A stretch of 42,537 nt of DNA from DYFC01 sp041658585 (GCA_041658585.1 JBAZZX010000025.1:1-42537); one strand, 5' to 3'; positions 7,777 to 16,363 are shown, numbered from the stretch's first letter. Translations and numbers: made by a program. The notes: generated from the letters alone by a model not told the origin.

Positions 7777-8139
7777 TTGGCTGAAAGCAGAAAAGAAGGA
7801 ATATTAAGGAGGCATAAACGGATCAGGAAAACGGTTACAGGGACTCCTGAAAGGTTAAGGTTATCCGTTTTTCGCAGCCTGAATCATATCTATGCCCAGA
7901 TAGTAGACGATTTAAAAGGACATACTTTGGTAAATGCATCAAGTCTTGATAAGCAGTTTCAGGACATGAAATCACATAAAGGGAATATGAAAACGGCGCA
8001 ATTGGTCGGTGAACTGTTGGCGAAGCGGGCTTTAGAAAAGGGTATCAAGAAGGTTGTTTTTGACAGAAGCGGATACCCTTATCATGGAAGCGTTAAAGCT
8101 TTGGCTGAATCATCAAGAGCAACAGGATTAGAGTTTTAG
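7777..8139 (+). CDS. rplR: 50S ribosomal protein L18
   Basis: L18 binds 5S rRNA with L5. The 120-residue product has RRHKRIRKTVTGTPERLRL and SVFRSLNHIYAQIVDD, and ends KVVFDRSGYPYHGSVKALAE, all standard. The start is TTG 7777 behind AATAGGAGGTTGC, a strong site that supports the rare start. The rpsE gene follows after 9 bp. Confidence 0.96.
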   Translation: MAESRKEGILRRHKRIRKTVTGTPERLRLSVFRSLNHIYAQIVDDLKGHTLVNASSLDKQFQDMKSHKGNMKTAQLVGELLAKRALEKGIKKVVFDRSGYPYHGSVKALAESSRATGLEF

Positions 8140-8148
8140 GGAGGATAT

Positions 8149-8655
8149 GTGGAGAAGATAGATCCGGATGGACTTAATTTAAAGGATAAGGTCATATATA
8201 TTAACAGAGTCGCAAAAGTAGTAAAGGGCGGCAGGCGGTTTTCCTTTACCGCTCTTGTGGTTGTCGGAGACGGAGAAGGAACCGTCGGCATCGGAAAGGG
8301 AAAGGCGGCAGAGGTCCCTGAAGCAATAAGGAAGGCTGTTGAACAGGCCAAAAAGTCCCTTCTTAGATTCCCTCTGAAAGACGGTACGATACCTCACAGG
8401 ATAATAGGAAGGTTTGGTGCAGGCACGGTTGTTATTAACCCTGCCACAAAAGGCACGGGCATTATTGCCGGAGGCGCTGTAAGGGCTATTCTGGAAGTGG
8501 CAGGCGTGCAGAATATAGTTGCAAAATCTCTGCGCAGTCATAATCCTTTTAATTCCGTAAAGGCGGCATTAAACGGGCTAACGAACCTTAAGGACCCGGA
8601 TGTTGTTATGAGACTGAGAGGAAAAGCTGAAGAAGATCCCCAGGAGGCGGCATGA
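8149..8655 (+). CDS. rpsE: 30S ribosomal protein S5
   Basis: S5 guards decoding accuracy and the mRNA entry pore. The 168-residue product has the double-stranded RNA-binding half (KVIYINRVAKVVKGGRRF) and the C-terminal GTGIIAGGAVRAILEVAGV and KSLRSHNPFN segments. It starts at GTG 8149 after AGGGAGGATAT. Its stop overlaps the next ATG (ATGA at 8652), and that next gene is rplO, so no rpmD lies between. Confidence 0.96.
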   Translation: MEKIDPDGLNLKDKVIYINRVAKVVKGGRRFSFTALVVVGDGEGTVGIGKGKAAEVPEAIRKAVEQAKKSLLRFPLKDGTIPHRIIGRFGAGTVVINPATKGTGIIAGGAVRAILEVAGVQNIVAKSLRSHNPFNSVKAALNGLTNLKDPDVVMRLRGKAEEDPQEAA

Positions 8656-9092
8656 GGATTGAGGATTTAAAGCCTGCTCCGGGAAGCACAAAGAAAACTA
8701 AGAGAGTCGGCAGGGGCATAGGCTCCGGTCATGGAAAAACATCATGCAAAGGTCATAAAGGACAGAAAGCCCGTTCCGGAGGTACAAAGGGGCCTGCGTT
8801 TGAAGGCGGTCAGATGCCCCTCCAGAGGAGAATTCCCAAAAGAGGGTTTAAGAACCGCTTCACTATAGAATATGCGATTGTTAACCTTAAGGACATAAGT
8901 AAAATGGAAGGCACGGATATTATAACCGCAGAGACGCTTATCGAACAGGGTATCATCAAGGATTTGAAGAACGGCCTCAAGATCCTCGGTGAAGGAGAGA
9001 TAAAAAGGCCGCTTACCATAAAGGCGCACGCCTTTAGCGCTTCTGCAATAGCCAAGATAGCTGCAGCAGGTGGTAAGGCTGAGGTAGCATAA
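8652..9092 (+). CDS. rplO: 50S ribosomal protein L15
   Basis: L15 is a late assembly protein of the 50S subunit with a long basic N-terminal arm. The 146-residue product begins MRIEDLKPAPGS and has the glycine/arginine-rich RVGRGIGSGHGKTSCKGHKG arm, then FEGGQMPLQRRIPKRGF. It follows rpsE directly by an ATGA overlap; the usual intervening L30 gene (rpmD) is absent. secY follows after 4 bp. Confidence 0.96.
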   Translation: MRIEDLKPAPGSTKKTKRVGRGIGSGHGKTSCKGHKGQKARSGGTKGPAFEGGQMPLQRRIPKRGFKNRFTIEYAIVNLKDISKMEGTDIITAETLIEQGIIKDLKNGLKILGEGEIKRPLTIKAHAFSASAIAKIAAAGGKAEVA

Positions 9093-9096
9093 ACAG

Positions 9097-10401
9097 TTGA
9101 GCATTATTTCAAGCTTCCAGAATATCTTTAAAATCCCGGAACTCAAGAACAGGGTCATATTCACTCTTGCACTCCTCGCCGTGTACAGAATCGGAGCTCA
9201 TATCCCTACTCCAGGCATTAACGGTGAGGCGTTAAGCAGGTTTCTCACTGAAAAAGGCGGGGCGCTCATGGGATTTTTCGACATGTTTTCAGGCGGGGCT
9301 TTATCGAGAGTTACTGTTTTTGCCCTCGGTATAATGCCGTATATCAGCGCATCGATTATTTTGCAGCTCCTGACGGTTGTTATTCCCGCTATAGGAAAGC
9401 TTGCCAAAGAAGGAGAGTCGGGAAGGAAGCAGATAGTAAAATATACAAGATACGGCACCGTTGTTATCGCCGCTGTTCAGTCTTTCGGTATAGCCGCCGG
9501 TCTTGAGGGAATGCAGGGTGGTATGTTCGTGCAGAACCCGGGTTGGAGTTTCAAACTTATGACTATGCTTACCCTGACGTCAGGCACGGCGTTTATTATG
9601 TGGCTTGGAGAACAAATAACCGAACGTGGAATAGGAAACGGAATATCCCTCATCATATTTGCCGGTATTGTGGCGCGGTTCCCCGCTGCCATAATAAGCA
9701 CGGTACGGCTGATACAGGCAGGCGAGCTTTCAATATTCTTTGTAATTTTCCTTGTGGCTATGATGATTGCGGTTATCGGAGCAATTATATATATAGAAAG
9801 AGGGCAGAGAAAGATACCCGTTCAATATGCCAAGAGAGTAGTCGGACGTAAAGTTTACGGAGGACAGGCTACGCACCTGCCGCTGAAGGTCAATACCTCC
9901 GGCGTCATACCGCCGATCTTTGCCTCTTCGATACTAATTTTTCCGGCTACTGTCGCGGGTTTCATCGCAATACCCTGGGTGCAGTCTGTTGCAAGACAGC
10001 TTTCGCCGGGCACAATTTTTTATACGGTACTCTATATAGGGATGATATTTTTCTTTGCCTATTTTTATACCGCTATTATTTTCAATCCTATCGATATTGC
10101 AGACAACCTTAAGAAGTACGGCGGGTATATCCCAGGGATCAGGCCGGGACAGAAGACCTCGGAATACATATATAAGGTACTTTCACGCCTGACCTTTGTG
10201 GGTGCTTTATATCTCGGTCTTGTCTGTATAATACCTGAGATATTGATTGCGCGCTTCAATGTTCCTTTCTATTTCGGCGGGACTTCGCTCCTTATCTGTG
10301 TCGGAGTCGCTTTAGACACGGTTTCACAGATTGAGTCACACCTTGTTACCCGTTCGTACGAGGGTTTCCTGAAAAAGGGCAAGATAAGGGGCAGAAAATA
10401 A
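9097..10401 (+). CDS. secY: Protein translocase subunit SecY
   Basis: SecY forms the channel of the SecYEG translocon in the inner membrane. The 434-residue product is full length with ten predicted membrane segments; the N-terminal block VYRIGAHIPTPGI, the plug-region FSGGALSR and the cytoplasmic loop GQRKIPVQYAKR are all recognisable. The start is TTG 9097, four bases after rplO, with a GAGGTAG-like site inside rplO. The gene usually following it, adk, is not here. Confidence 0.96.
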   Translation: MSIISSFQNIFKIPELKNRVIFTLALLAVYRIGAHIPTPGINGEALSRFLTEKGGALMGFFDMFSGGALSRVTVFALGIMPYISASIILQLLTVVIPAIGKLAKEGESGRKQIVKYTRYGTVVIAAVQSFGIAAGLEGMQGGMFVQNPGWSFKLMTMLTLTSGTAFIMWLGEQITERGIGNGISLIIFAGIVARFPAAIISTVRLIQAGELSIFFVIFLVAMMIAVIGAIIYIERGQRKIPVQYAKRVVGRKVYGGQATHLPLKVNTSGVIPPIFASSILIFPATVAGFIAIPWVQSVARQLSPGTIFYTVLYIGMIFFFAYFYTAIIFNPIDIADNLKKYGGYIPGIRPGQKTSEYIYKVLSRLTFVGALYLGLVCIIPEILIARFNVPFYFGGTSLLICVGVALDTVSQIESHLVTRSYEGFLKKGKIRGRK

Positions 10402-10443
10402 AGCAATACCGAAAATGCAAAATGCTAAAATACACAATGATAG
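10402..10443 (+). repeat. A-rich word-repeat spacer before map
   Basis: The secY-map spacer reads 'accgaaaatgcaaaatgctaaaat', again the 'aaaatgc' word seen at 89-149. It contains no convincing ribosome binding site for map, which begins ATG 10444. Confidence 0.4.
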
Positions 10444-11193
10444 ATGATTATATTAAAGTCTCAGGAAGAAATAGAAAAGATTACCAGAGCGTGCCGGATC
10501 GTCGGCGGAACTCTCGCTTTTCTGAAAGATAAGATAAAACCCGGTCTCACGACGATACAGATAGACCGATTTGCCGATGACTATATCAGGGACAACGATG
10601 CAATGCCGGCATTTAAAGGGTATAGAGGGTATCCTGCAAATATATGCGCATCGGTAAATAATGAGGTCATTCATGGCATCCCTTCTGACAGGGTCTTGGA
10701 TGAAGGAGACATTTTGGGGGTAGACCTTGGCGTATACAAAGACGGTTTTTACGGCGACGCAGCTTACACATTTCCTGTAGGTGAAATTAACGGCGAGGCG
10801 GAACGACTGCTAAAAGTGACAGAAGAGTCTCTTTATAAAGGCATAAAGAAAGCAAGATTGGGCAACAGGGTATCGGATATCTCATATTCCATACAGAAGC
10901 ATGTCGAGGCGAACGGATATACTGTGGTCAGGGCATTTGTAGGGCATGGAATAGGCAGGGATTTGCATGAGGACCCGCAGATCCCGAACTTCGGACCGCC
11001 AAACCGCGGCCCGCGTTTAAAGTCCGGTATGACTCTGGCAATAGAGCCTATGGTGAATATAGGCGGGCACGAGGTCGTAATTCTGGATGACGGGTGGACG
11101 GCGGTAACAATGGACGGCAAGCTCTCGGCACATTTTGAGCACACTATCCTTGTTACGGCGGATGAACCAAAAATCTTGACTCTGTTAAACTAA
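10444..11193 (+). CDS. map: Type I methionine aminopeptidase
   Basis: This enzyme removes the initiator methionine from nascent proteins in the cytoplasm. The 249-residue product has all five metal ligands of the pita-bread fold: D94, D105, H168, E201 and E232, in the contexts GVDLGVYKD, GFYGDAAYTF, VGHGIGRDLHE, IEPMVN and FEHTI. There is no N-terminal zinc-finger extension, so it is the short type Ia form. It sits between secY and infA, as in many spc operons, but without adk. Confidence 0.96.
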   Translation: MIILKSQEEIEKITRACRIVGGTLAFLKDKIKPGLTTIQIDRFADDYIRDNDAMPAFKGYRGYPANICASVNNEVIHGIPSDRVLDEGDILGVDLGVYKDGFYGDAAYTFPVGEINGEAERLLKVTEESLYKGIKKARLGNRVSDISYSIQKHVEANGYTVVRAFVGHGIGRDLHEDPQIPNFGPPNRGPRLKSGMTLAIEPMVNIGGHEVVILDDGWTAVTMDGKLSAHFEHTILVTADEPKILTLLN

Positions 11194-11214
11194 TAATAGT
11201 ATAATAACCAGCTA

Positions 11215-11433
11215 ATGCCAAAAGAAGATAATATAGAAGTTGAAGGCAGGATCATCGAGACTCTGCCGAATGCGATGTTTAAGGTTGAGCTTGAAAACAG
11301 CCAGGTAATTCTTGCTTATGTTTCGGGAAAAATGCGTATGCATTTCATAAAGATTCTGCCCGGTGACAGGGTTACGGTAGAGCTTTCGCCCTATGACTTG
11401 ACCAAGGGAAGAATTACATACAGGTTCAAATAA
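11215..11433 (+). CDS. infA: Translation initiation factor IF-1
   Basis: IF-1 blocks the A site of the 30S subunit during initiation. The 72-residue product is a complete S1/OB-fold protein: EVEGRIIETLPNAMFKVELEN, then GKMRMHFIKILPGDRV and the end DLTKGRITYRFK. It starts at ATG 11215. The usual second residue Ala is Pro here. The L36 gene follows 28 bp later. Confidence 0.97.
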   Translation: MPKEDNIEVEGRIIETLPNAMFKVELENSQVILAYVSGKMRMHFIKILPGDRVTVELSPYDLTKGRITYRFK

Positions 11434-11461
11434 ATAAAGTTATAAAATACAAGGGGTTATT

Positions 11462-11575
11462 ATGAAAGTTCGCTCTTCGGTAAAACCAATATGCGCAAAA
11501 TGCAAGATTGTAAAGAGAAAGGGTGTCGTAAGAATACTCTGCGAGAACCCGAGACATAAACAAAGGCAGGGATAA
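11462..11575 (+). CDS. rpmJ: 50S ribosomal protein L36
   Basis: L36 is the smallest bacterial ribosomal protein, a zinc ribbon of 37 residues. The product MKVRSSVKPICAKCKIVKR... keeps C11, C14, C27 and H32, the zinc-binding (C+) form. It starts at ATG 11462 after AAGGGGTTAT and ends with TAA at 11573-11575. It occupies the standard place between infA and rpsM. Confidence 0.96.
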   Translation: MKVRSSVKPICAKCKIVKRKGVVRILCENPRHKQRQG

Positions 11576-11640
11576 TTTAGTCGATAGGCATTAACGCAAA
11601 AACAAACTAATGACTATGATTAATGATCGCTGACTCAAAT
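11576..11640 (+). repeat. Word-repeat spacer ('taatgactatgattaatga') before rpsM
   Basis: The rpmJ-rpsM spacer has 'ctaatgactatgattaatgatcgctgactc', the same vocabulary as the inverted repeat at 6396-6461. It may be a remnant of the same kind of element. The rpsM binding site GAGGAG follows at 11641. Confidence 0.4.
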
Positions 11641-11651
11641 GAGGAGAACAA

Positions 11652-12026
11652 ATGGCGAGAATTGCTGGAGTTGATTTACCCAAAAATGAACGTGTTGAGA
11701 TAGGCCTGACCAGGATTTTCGGTATAGGCAGGTCTCTTTCACGGAAACTATTAACCGAGACAGGCGTCAATATGAACATAAGGGTCAAAGACCTTACGAA
11801 TGACGATCTACTGAAGATAAGAGCAGTGATAGAGAGGGATTTCAGGGTTGAAGGTGATCTCAGGCGCGACATCTCCATGGCTATCAAAAGGCTTACGGAT
11901 ATCGGCTGCTACAGGGGCATGCGGCATCGCTCGGGACTTCCTTTAAGAGGACAGAGGACAAGAACAAATGCACGAACCCGTAAAGGTCCAAGAAAAGCTG
12001 TTATGGGTAGGAAGAAAGAGGCGTAG
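11652..12026 (+). CDS. rpsM: 30S ribosomal protein S13
   Basis: S13 contacts the P-site tRNA and 50S L5. The 124-residue product begins ARIAGVDLPKNERVEIGLTRIFGIG and has the H2TH region and the basic tail RGMRHRSGLPLRGQRTRTNAR (split over residues 93-114), ending GRKKEA. It starts at ATG 11652 after GAGGAGAACAA, and is the first gene of the alpha cluster. Confidence 0.97.
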   Translation: MARIAGVDLPKNERVEIGLTRIFGIGRSLSRKLLTETGVNMNIRVKDLTNDDLLKIRAVIERDFRVEGDLRRDISMAIKRLTDIGCYRGMRHRSGLPLRGQRTRTNARTRKGPRKAVMGRKKEA

Positions 12027-12031
12027 AGAAA

Positions 12032-12418
12032 ATGGCTCAGAGGAAAAAAGGCGTAAAAAAAGATAAAAAGCATATAGTATATGGCGCTGCCCATATACAG
12101 GCTACCTTCAACAATACCATAGTGACAATCACCGACCCTAACGGAGATGTAATTACGTGGGCAAGCGCGGGAAACCTTGGTTTTAAAGGATCAAGGAAGG
12201 GGACTCCCTATGCCGCACAGATGGCGGCCGCAGCCGCAGCCAAAAAGGCTGTGGATTCCGGCATGAAGCAGATTGACATTTATGTTAAAGGTCCGGGCGC
12301 CGGCAGAGAGTCTGCAATCCGCGCGCTTCAGGCAACGGGTCTGGAAATAAATCTTATCAAAGATGTAACTCCGGTGCCTCATAATGGGTGCAGACCCCCG
12401 AAGAGGAGGAGGGTCTAA
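12032..12418 (+). CDS. rpsK: 30S ribosomal protein S11
   Basis: S11 lies on the 30S platform near the mRNA exit. The 128-residue product has a basic N-terminus rich in lysine, then HIQATFNNTIVTITDPNGD, GPGAGRESAIRALQ and the terminal TPVPHNGCRPPKRRRV. It starts at ATG 12032, 5 bp after rpsM. The next gene begins one base after its stop. Confidence 0.97.
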   Translation: MAQRKKGVKKDKKHIVYGAAHIQATFNNTIVTITDPNGDVITWASAGNLGFKGSRKGTPYAAQMAAAAAAKKAVDSGMKQIDIYVKGPGAGRESAIRALQATGLEINLIKDVTPVPHNGCRPPKRRRV

Positions 12419-12419
12419 C

Positions 12420-13046
12420 GTGGCGAGATATATAGGAGCATTATGCAGAATTTGCCGCAGGGAAGGGGAAAAGCTTTTTCTTAAAGGAGACAGGTGTCAT
12501 ACGGAGAAATGCGCTATTGAGAGGAGGAAATATCCTCCCGGACAACATGGCCAGGGCTTTAAGAAATTGTCCGATTACGGCGTGCAGTTGAGAGAAAAGC
12601 AGAAGGTCAGAAAAATGTACGGACTTCTTGAACGGCAATTCAGAAAGTATTTTCATGAAGCCGAAAGAAAGAAAGGAATTACCGGAGAAGTGCTTCTCCA
12701 ACTCATAGAATGCCGTCTCGACACCATGGTATTTCGCATGGGCTTTGCTCCCAACAGGCGCAAGGCAAGACAATTTGTCAGTCACGGTCATATTATGGTC
12801 AACGGAAGAGAAGTAAATATACCTTCATTTGGCGTGAAGGGCGCAGATGTGATAGAAGTGCGGGAAGCCAGCAGGGGCATCACTGATATAGCGGACAATC
12901 TATCAAAGAGCGAGCATAGGGGAATGCCTGCATGGGTTGAAGTCGATGCGGCAAACTTCAAGGGTAAGGTTTTACATATTCCTTCCCGCGAAGAAATGCA
13001 GATACCCGTTCAGGAACAACTCATAGTTGAACTTTATTCCAAATAA
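12420..13046 (+). CDS. rpsD: 30S ribosomal protein S4, zinc-binding type
   Basis: S4 nucleates 30S assembly and binds the 16S five-way junction. From GTG 12420 the product is 208 residues, MARYIGALCRICRREGEKLF..., the family length. Cysteines C9, C12, C26 and C31 form the zinc-binding N-terminal site. An S4 domain (LIECRLDTMVFRMGFA) follows near residue 95. The reading upstream of 12420 lies within rpsK, so GTG with AAGAGGAGGAG upstream is the right start. Confidence 0.96.
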   Translation: MARYIGALCRICRREGEKLFLKGDRCHTEKCAIERRKYPPGQHGQGFKKLSDYGVQLREKQKVRKMYGLLERQFRKYFHEAERKKGITGEVLLQLIECRLDTMVFRMGFAPNRRKARQFVSHGHIMVNGREVNIPSFGVKGADVIEVREASRGITDIADNLSKSEHRGMPAWVEVDAANFKGKVLHIPSREEMQIPVQEQLIVELYSK

Positions 13047-13128
13047 CGGAATTAATACGGGAAGTAAGAAACGGCGGAACGTAATCAATTCTTGTTTCCT
13101 ATTTCCTATTTTAAACGCTTAGAAGTAT
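13047..13128 (+). repeat. Word-repeat spacer ('tttcctatttcctatttt') before rpoA
   Basis: The rpsD-rpoA spacer contains 'cttgtttcctatttcctattttaaa' and, upstream, 'gggaagtaagaaacgg', partly complementary words (GGAAxTAxGAAAC against TTTCCTATTTCC). It belongs to the same class of word-like spacers as 6396-6461. A strong site TAGGAGG at 13128-13134 then serves rpoA. No promoter is clear. Confidence 0.4.
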
Positions 13129-13138
13129 AGGAGGCCTT

Positions 13139-14191
13139 ATGGACCTTAGAAAAATAGGCTTTCAGCTGCCTGAAACCATTAAGTTTGATGAAGAGACCCT
13201 GAACGATACTTATGGTAAATTAGTGGCTGAGCCGTTAGAACGCGGTTTCGGGACTACCCTTGGAAATGCACTCAGAAGGATTTTGCTTTCTTCTATCGAA
13301 GGCGCAGGGGTGACGGCAGTAAAGATACCGGGCGCCCTCCATGAGTTTTCAACGATAAAGGGCGTCAAAGAGGATGTTGTTGATGTCATATTAAATATTA
13401 AAAGACTCAGGTTTAAGCTCTACACAAGCGGGAAAAAGATTGCGGCGGTAAAGATAAAAGGCCCCAAAATTATAACAGGCGCGGACATTCAAAGCGATTC
13501 ATCTTTTGAAGTGCTTAATCCCGAACAGCTTATTGCAACGCTTGATAAGGATTCTACCTTTGAGGCAGAGATGTATATCAAGAAAGGCAAGGGATATGTC
13601 GCCGCCGAATTGAATAAGGAAGAGGACCTCCCTATAAATATGATCGCCGTTGATTCGGTTTTTACGCCCATTCAAAAGGTCAATTTTAGAGTTGAGAAAG
13701 CAAGGGTGGGCAGGGCCACGGATTATGACAGGCTTGTTATGGAGATATGGACTGACGGCAGCATAACTCCGGAAAAAGCGATTTCGCAGGCTGCGTCTAT
13801 CCTTATCGAACTTCTGACCTTCTTTATCCTGGAGGAAGAAGACCTTGAAGAAGAAAATATTTCCATGGAAGAAGGCAGTCTTGTCAATGTATCCGGCGAA
13901 GACCCTATATTTAATGCCAATCTCCTTAAAAGTGTCGATGAACTGGAGCTTTCCGTAAGGTCATATAACTGTCTGAAGAATGCAAACATAAAGGCCATTG
14001 CCGATCTTGTCCAGAAGACCGAACAGGAAATGCTGAGAACAAAAAATTTTGGCCGCAAGTCCCTGAATGAAATAAAGGAGATACTCCACACTATGGGACT
14101 TCGCCTTGGCATGAGAGTCGACCTTGAAGCCCTTAACAAAGAAGTGGTTATGCAAAGCGGAGGTGTAGAAAAAGATGCGACACAAAATTGA
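13139..14191 (+). CDS. rpoA: DNA-directed RNA polymerase subunit alpha
   Basis: The alpha subunit assembles the polymerase and its C-terminal domain contacts UP elements and activators. The 350-residue product has the N-terminal dimerisation domain with GFGTTLGNALRRILLSSIEG and the C-terminal domain with SVRSYNCLKNANI, then FGRKSLNEIKEIL, joined by an acidic linker. It starts at ATG 13139. Its end overlaps the rplQ start by 17 bp in another frame. Confidence 0.97.
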   Translation: MDLRKIGFQLPETIKFDEETLNDTYGKLVAEPLERGFGTTLGNALRRILLSSIEGAGVTAVKIPGALHEFSTIKGVKEDVVDVILNIKRLRFKLYTSGKKIAAVKIKGPKIITGADIQSDSSFEVLNPEQLIATLDKDSTFEAEMYIKKGKGYVAAELNKEEDLPINMIAVDSVFTPIQKVNFRVEKARVGRATDYDRLVMEIWTDGSITPEKAISQAASILIELLTFFILEEEDLEEENISMEEGSLVNVSGEDPIFNANLLKSVDELELSVRSYNCLKNANIKAIADLVQKTEQEMLRTKNFGRKSLNEIKEILHTMGLRLGMRVDLEALNKEVVMQSGGVEKDATQN

Positions 14192-14603
14192 TGGTAGATT
14201 ATTCGGCAGGCCGGCCAATCAAAGAAAAGCTCTGTTAAGAGGTCTTGTTTCCTCATTGCTGGAACATGAGCGTATAGAGACTACGGTTGCAAAGGCAAAG
14301 GAAGTAAGGAAGATCGCCGAGAAGGTTATAACCCTTGGGATTAAGGGGGATCTTGCCGCAAAGAGACTTGCCCTGTCTTATGTGCCAAACAGGACCGTAG
14401 TGGCAAGGCTGTTCAAGGAAATAGCCCCGAGGTTTTCGGGCAGAAACGGCGGTTATCTTAGGATTATCCATTCCAGGCAAAGAGTTAACGACTCGGCGCC
14501 CCTTGCGGTGATAGAATTTATTGACTACGAGGACTTGCAAAAGACAAAAGAGAAAACAAAGGAAGCGAAGGCCGAGAAAAAAGAGTCAGAGAAAAAAAGC
14601 TAA
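14175..14603 (+). CDS. rplQ: 50S ribosomal protein L17
   Basis: L17 sits near the tunnel exit. The 142-residue product starts MRHKIDGRLFGRPANQRKAL and has LVSSLLEHERIETTVAKAKE and the C-terminal VIEFIDYED; a lysine/glutamate-rich tail extends the usual length of about 120. It starts inside rpoA with GCGGAGGTG upstream. It closes the alpha cluster and is followed by a terminator. Confidence 0.96.
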   Translation: MRHKIDGRLFGRPANQRKALLRGLVSSLLEHERIETTVAKAKEVRKIAEKVITLGIKGDLAAKRLALSYVPNRTVVARLFKEIAPRFSGRNGGYLRIIHSRQRVNDSAPLAVIEFIDYEDLQKTKEKTKEAKAEKKESEKKS

Positions 14604-14624
14604 CTTTAATACGATAGAAAATGT

Positions 14625-14670
14625 AAAATGAGAAGCGAATAGTAAAAAATTATTCCTTCTCATTTTTTGT
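14625..14670 (+). terminator. Terminator after the ribosomal-protein cluster
   Basis: Bases 14625-14635 (aaaatgagaag) pair perfectly with 14656-14666 (cttctcatttt) across a 20-base loop, and T-rich sequence continues (ttgtttttaa). It lies 21 bp after the rplQ stop and before galE, so it likely ends the alpha-cluster transcript. Confidence 0.75.
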
Positions 14671-14710
14671 TTTTAAAGACGGCTCATTACACTGAAACAA
14701 AGGTTAATCC

Positions 14711-15700
14711 ATGAAGGTACTTGTCACAGGCGGAGCGGGGTATATCGGGAGCCATATCGTCAAGGCGCTTGGCGGGAAAGGGCATGACGTACTTGTATAC
14801 GATAACCTTTCTTTCGGCCATGCTTGGGCGGTGCTTTTCGGAAGGCTCATAAAAGGCGACCTCGCAGACAAAGAATTTCTCGATAACGTTTTCCAGAAAG
14901 AGCATATAGATGCCGTCATACACATGTCCGCCCTGATAGTAGTTGATGAGTCAGTTAGAGAGCCGCTGAAGTATTACAGAAATAATTTCATAAACGCCGT
15001 AAATCTTATCGAGACCTGCATAAAGCACAAGGTAAAACAGTTCATCTTCTCCTCAACCGCGGCTGTTTACGGCATCCCGGAAAAAGCGCCCGTGACGGAA
15101 GAAACTCCCCTGCTTCCTATAAACCCATATGGCGCATCAAAGGTTATGGTGGAACAGGCGCTCAAAGACGTTTCTTTGTCCGGTGATTTAAGATATGTTG
15201 CGCTCAGGTATTTCAACGTTGCCGGAGCCGACCCTCTCGCGCGCATCGGACAGGCAAGAAAAGACGCCACCCATCTCATAACGGTATCTCTCAGAACAGC
15301 CCTGGGCAAGAGAAGCCGGCTTGATATTTTCGGGACGGACTACCCGACTCCCGACGGGACCTGCATCAGAGATTACATACATGTTGACGACCTGGCTGAA
15401 GCCCATATCCTTGCTCTTGAATATCTTGCGTCGGAAGGCGGCAGTAAAATCTATAATTGCGGCTACGGGCACGGCTATTCCGTAAAGCAAGTCGTTGATA
15501 AGGTAAAAGAGGCAACGAAAATTGACTTCCCTGTCAGATACACCGACCGAAGGCCGGGAGACCCGCCTTCACTTATTGCGGATTCCACGAAACTGAAAAA
15601 AGAATTAGGCTGGGCCCCGCAATACGACGACCTTGGCTATATCATTAAGACCGCATGGGAGTGGGAGAAAAAACTCCATGCCGATCCGTCTTTGTTTTAA
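14711..15700 (+). CDS. galE: UDP-glucose 4-epimerase
   Basis: This NAD-dependent SDR enzyme interconverts UDP-glucose and UDP-galactose to supply galactose for surface glycans. The 329-residue product has the NAD motif GGAGYIG at residues 7-13, the catalytic Y140xxxK144 in YGASK, and FSSTAAVYG, where T116 takes the place of the Ser/Thr that helps catalysis. The C-terminal RPGDPPSLIADS is typical of GalE. The start is ATG 14711. It may be transcribed alone, as a terminator lies upstream and the next genes are on the opposite strand. Confidence 0.93.
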   Translation: MKVLVTGGAGYIGSHIVKALGGKGHDVLVYDNLSFGHAWAVLFGRLIKGDLADKEFLDNVFQKEHIDAVIHMSALIVVDESVREPLKYYRNNFINAVNLIETCIKHKVKQFIFSSTAAVYGIPEKAPVTEETPLLPINPYGASKVMVEQALKDVSLSGDLRYVALRYFNVAGADPLARIGQARKDATHLITVSLRTALGKRSRLDIFGTDYPTPDGTCIRDYIHVDDLAEAHILALEYLASEGGSKIYNCGYGHGYSVKQVVDKVKEATKIDFPVRYTDRRPGDPPSLIADSTKLKKELGWAPQYDDLGYIIKTAWEWEKKLHADPSLF

Positions 15701-15736
15701 CCTGATTAGTATGTTGATTTACCTATGACCTCTTGT

Positions 15737-16363
15737 CTAAATTATCCCGAATAATTTTAATCCGTCTCTGATGAATAGTATTGAGAACACCAACAGCACA
15801 AATCCCGATGTTCTGATTATATAGATATACGTATTGCTTTGCAGAAAAGATTTAGACTTATCGACGATCAATGCCGCTATTATTTTTGAGCCCACCAGAA
15901 ACAGATAGAATCCGAGTATAAACAAGAGACTCGACATCGGATTAATCCTGAATGCTTTTAATATAGCCGGAGCGCCTACAGTCATCCAGAAGAGATACGG
16001 ATGCGGACTTGAAATATTTGTTATTATCCCTTTTCCGAGAGATTGTATTTTATTGTTTTGAAGATTTAATTCAATGCTTTTTATAGTAAAACTTTCATAT
16101 GCCAGATATGCTATAAAGAATGCCCCCAGGATAGATATTGTCCCAAGTACAAAGTTAAAGCCCGCTAGTTTTTTTAAAATAAAAACCGATAGCAATATAA
16201 TAGGAACATCCGTTAAAACCGGGGCGCTTGCAATAATTATCCCCTCTTTCCTGCTATGTTTCAAAGTTTCGGAAATGACCAAAGTCAACAACGGCCCCGG
16301 CGATATCCCGGCTGCCATACCAAGCAGCGCTCCCGAGAGCAGGAATGTCATGGATTCAGGCAC
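15737..16363 (-). CDS. LysE/RhtB-family membrane exporter
   Basis: The 208-residue hydrophobic protein resembles LysE/RhtB exporters, which move amino acids or small metabolites out of the cytoplasm. The N-terminal motif GMAAGISPGPLLTLV (residues 15-29) is the family signature; about five to six membrane helices follow, with a hydrophilic stretch near residues 95-110. Substrate cannot be told. It is convergent with galE, whose 3' end lies 36 bp away. The start at 16363 is likely; a Met at residue 5 is an alternative. Confidence 0.85.
   Translation of the reverse strand: MPESMTFLLSGALLGMAAGISPGPLLTLVISETLKHSRKEGIIIASAPVLTDVPIILLSVFILKKLAGFNFVLGTISILGAFFIAYLAYESFTIKSIELNLQNNKIQSLGKGIITNISSPHPYLFWMTVGAPAILKAFRINPMSSLLFILGFYLFLVGSKIIAALIVDKSKSFLQSNTYIYIIRTSGFVLLVFSILFIRDGLKLFGII

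Noticed and set aside
9543..9851. Second plus-strand frame inside secY
   Set aside because: It lies fully within the conserved SecY coding region in another frame.
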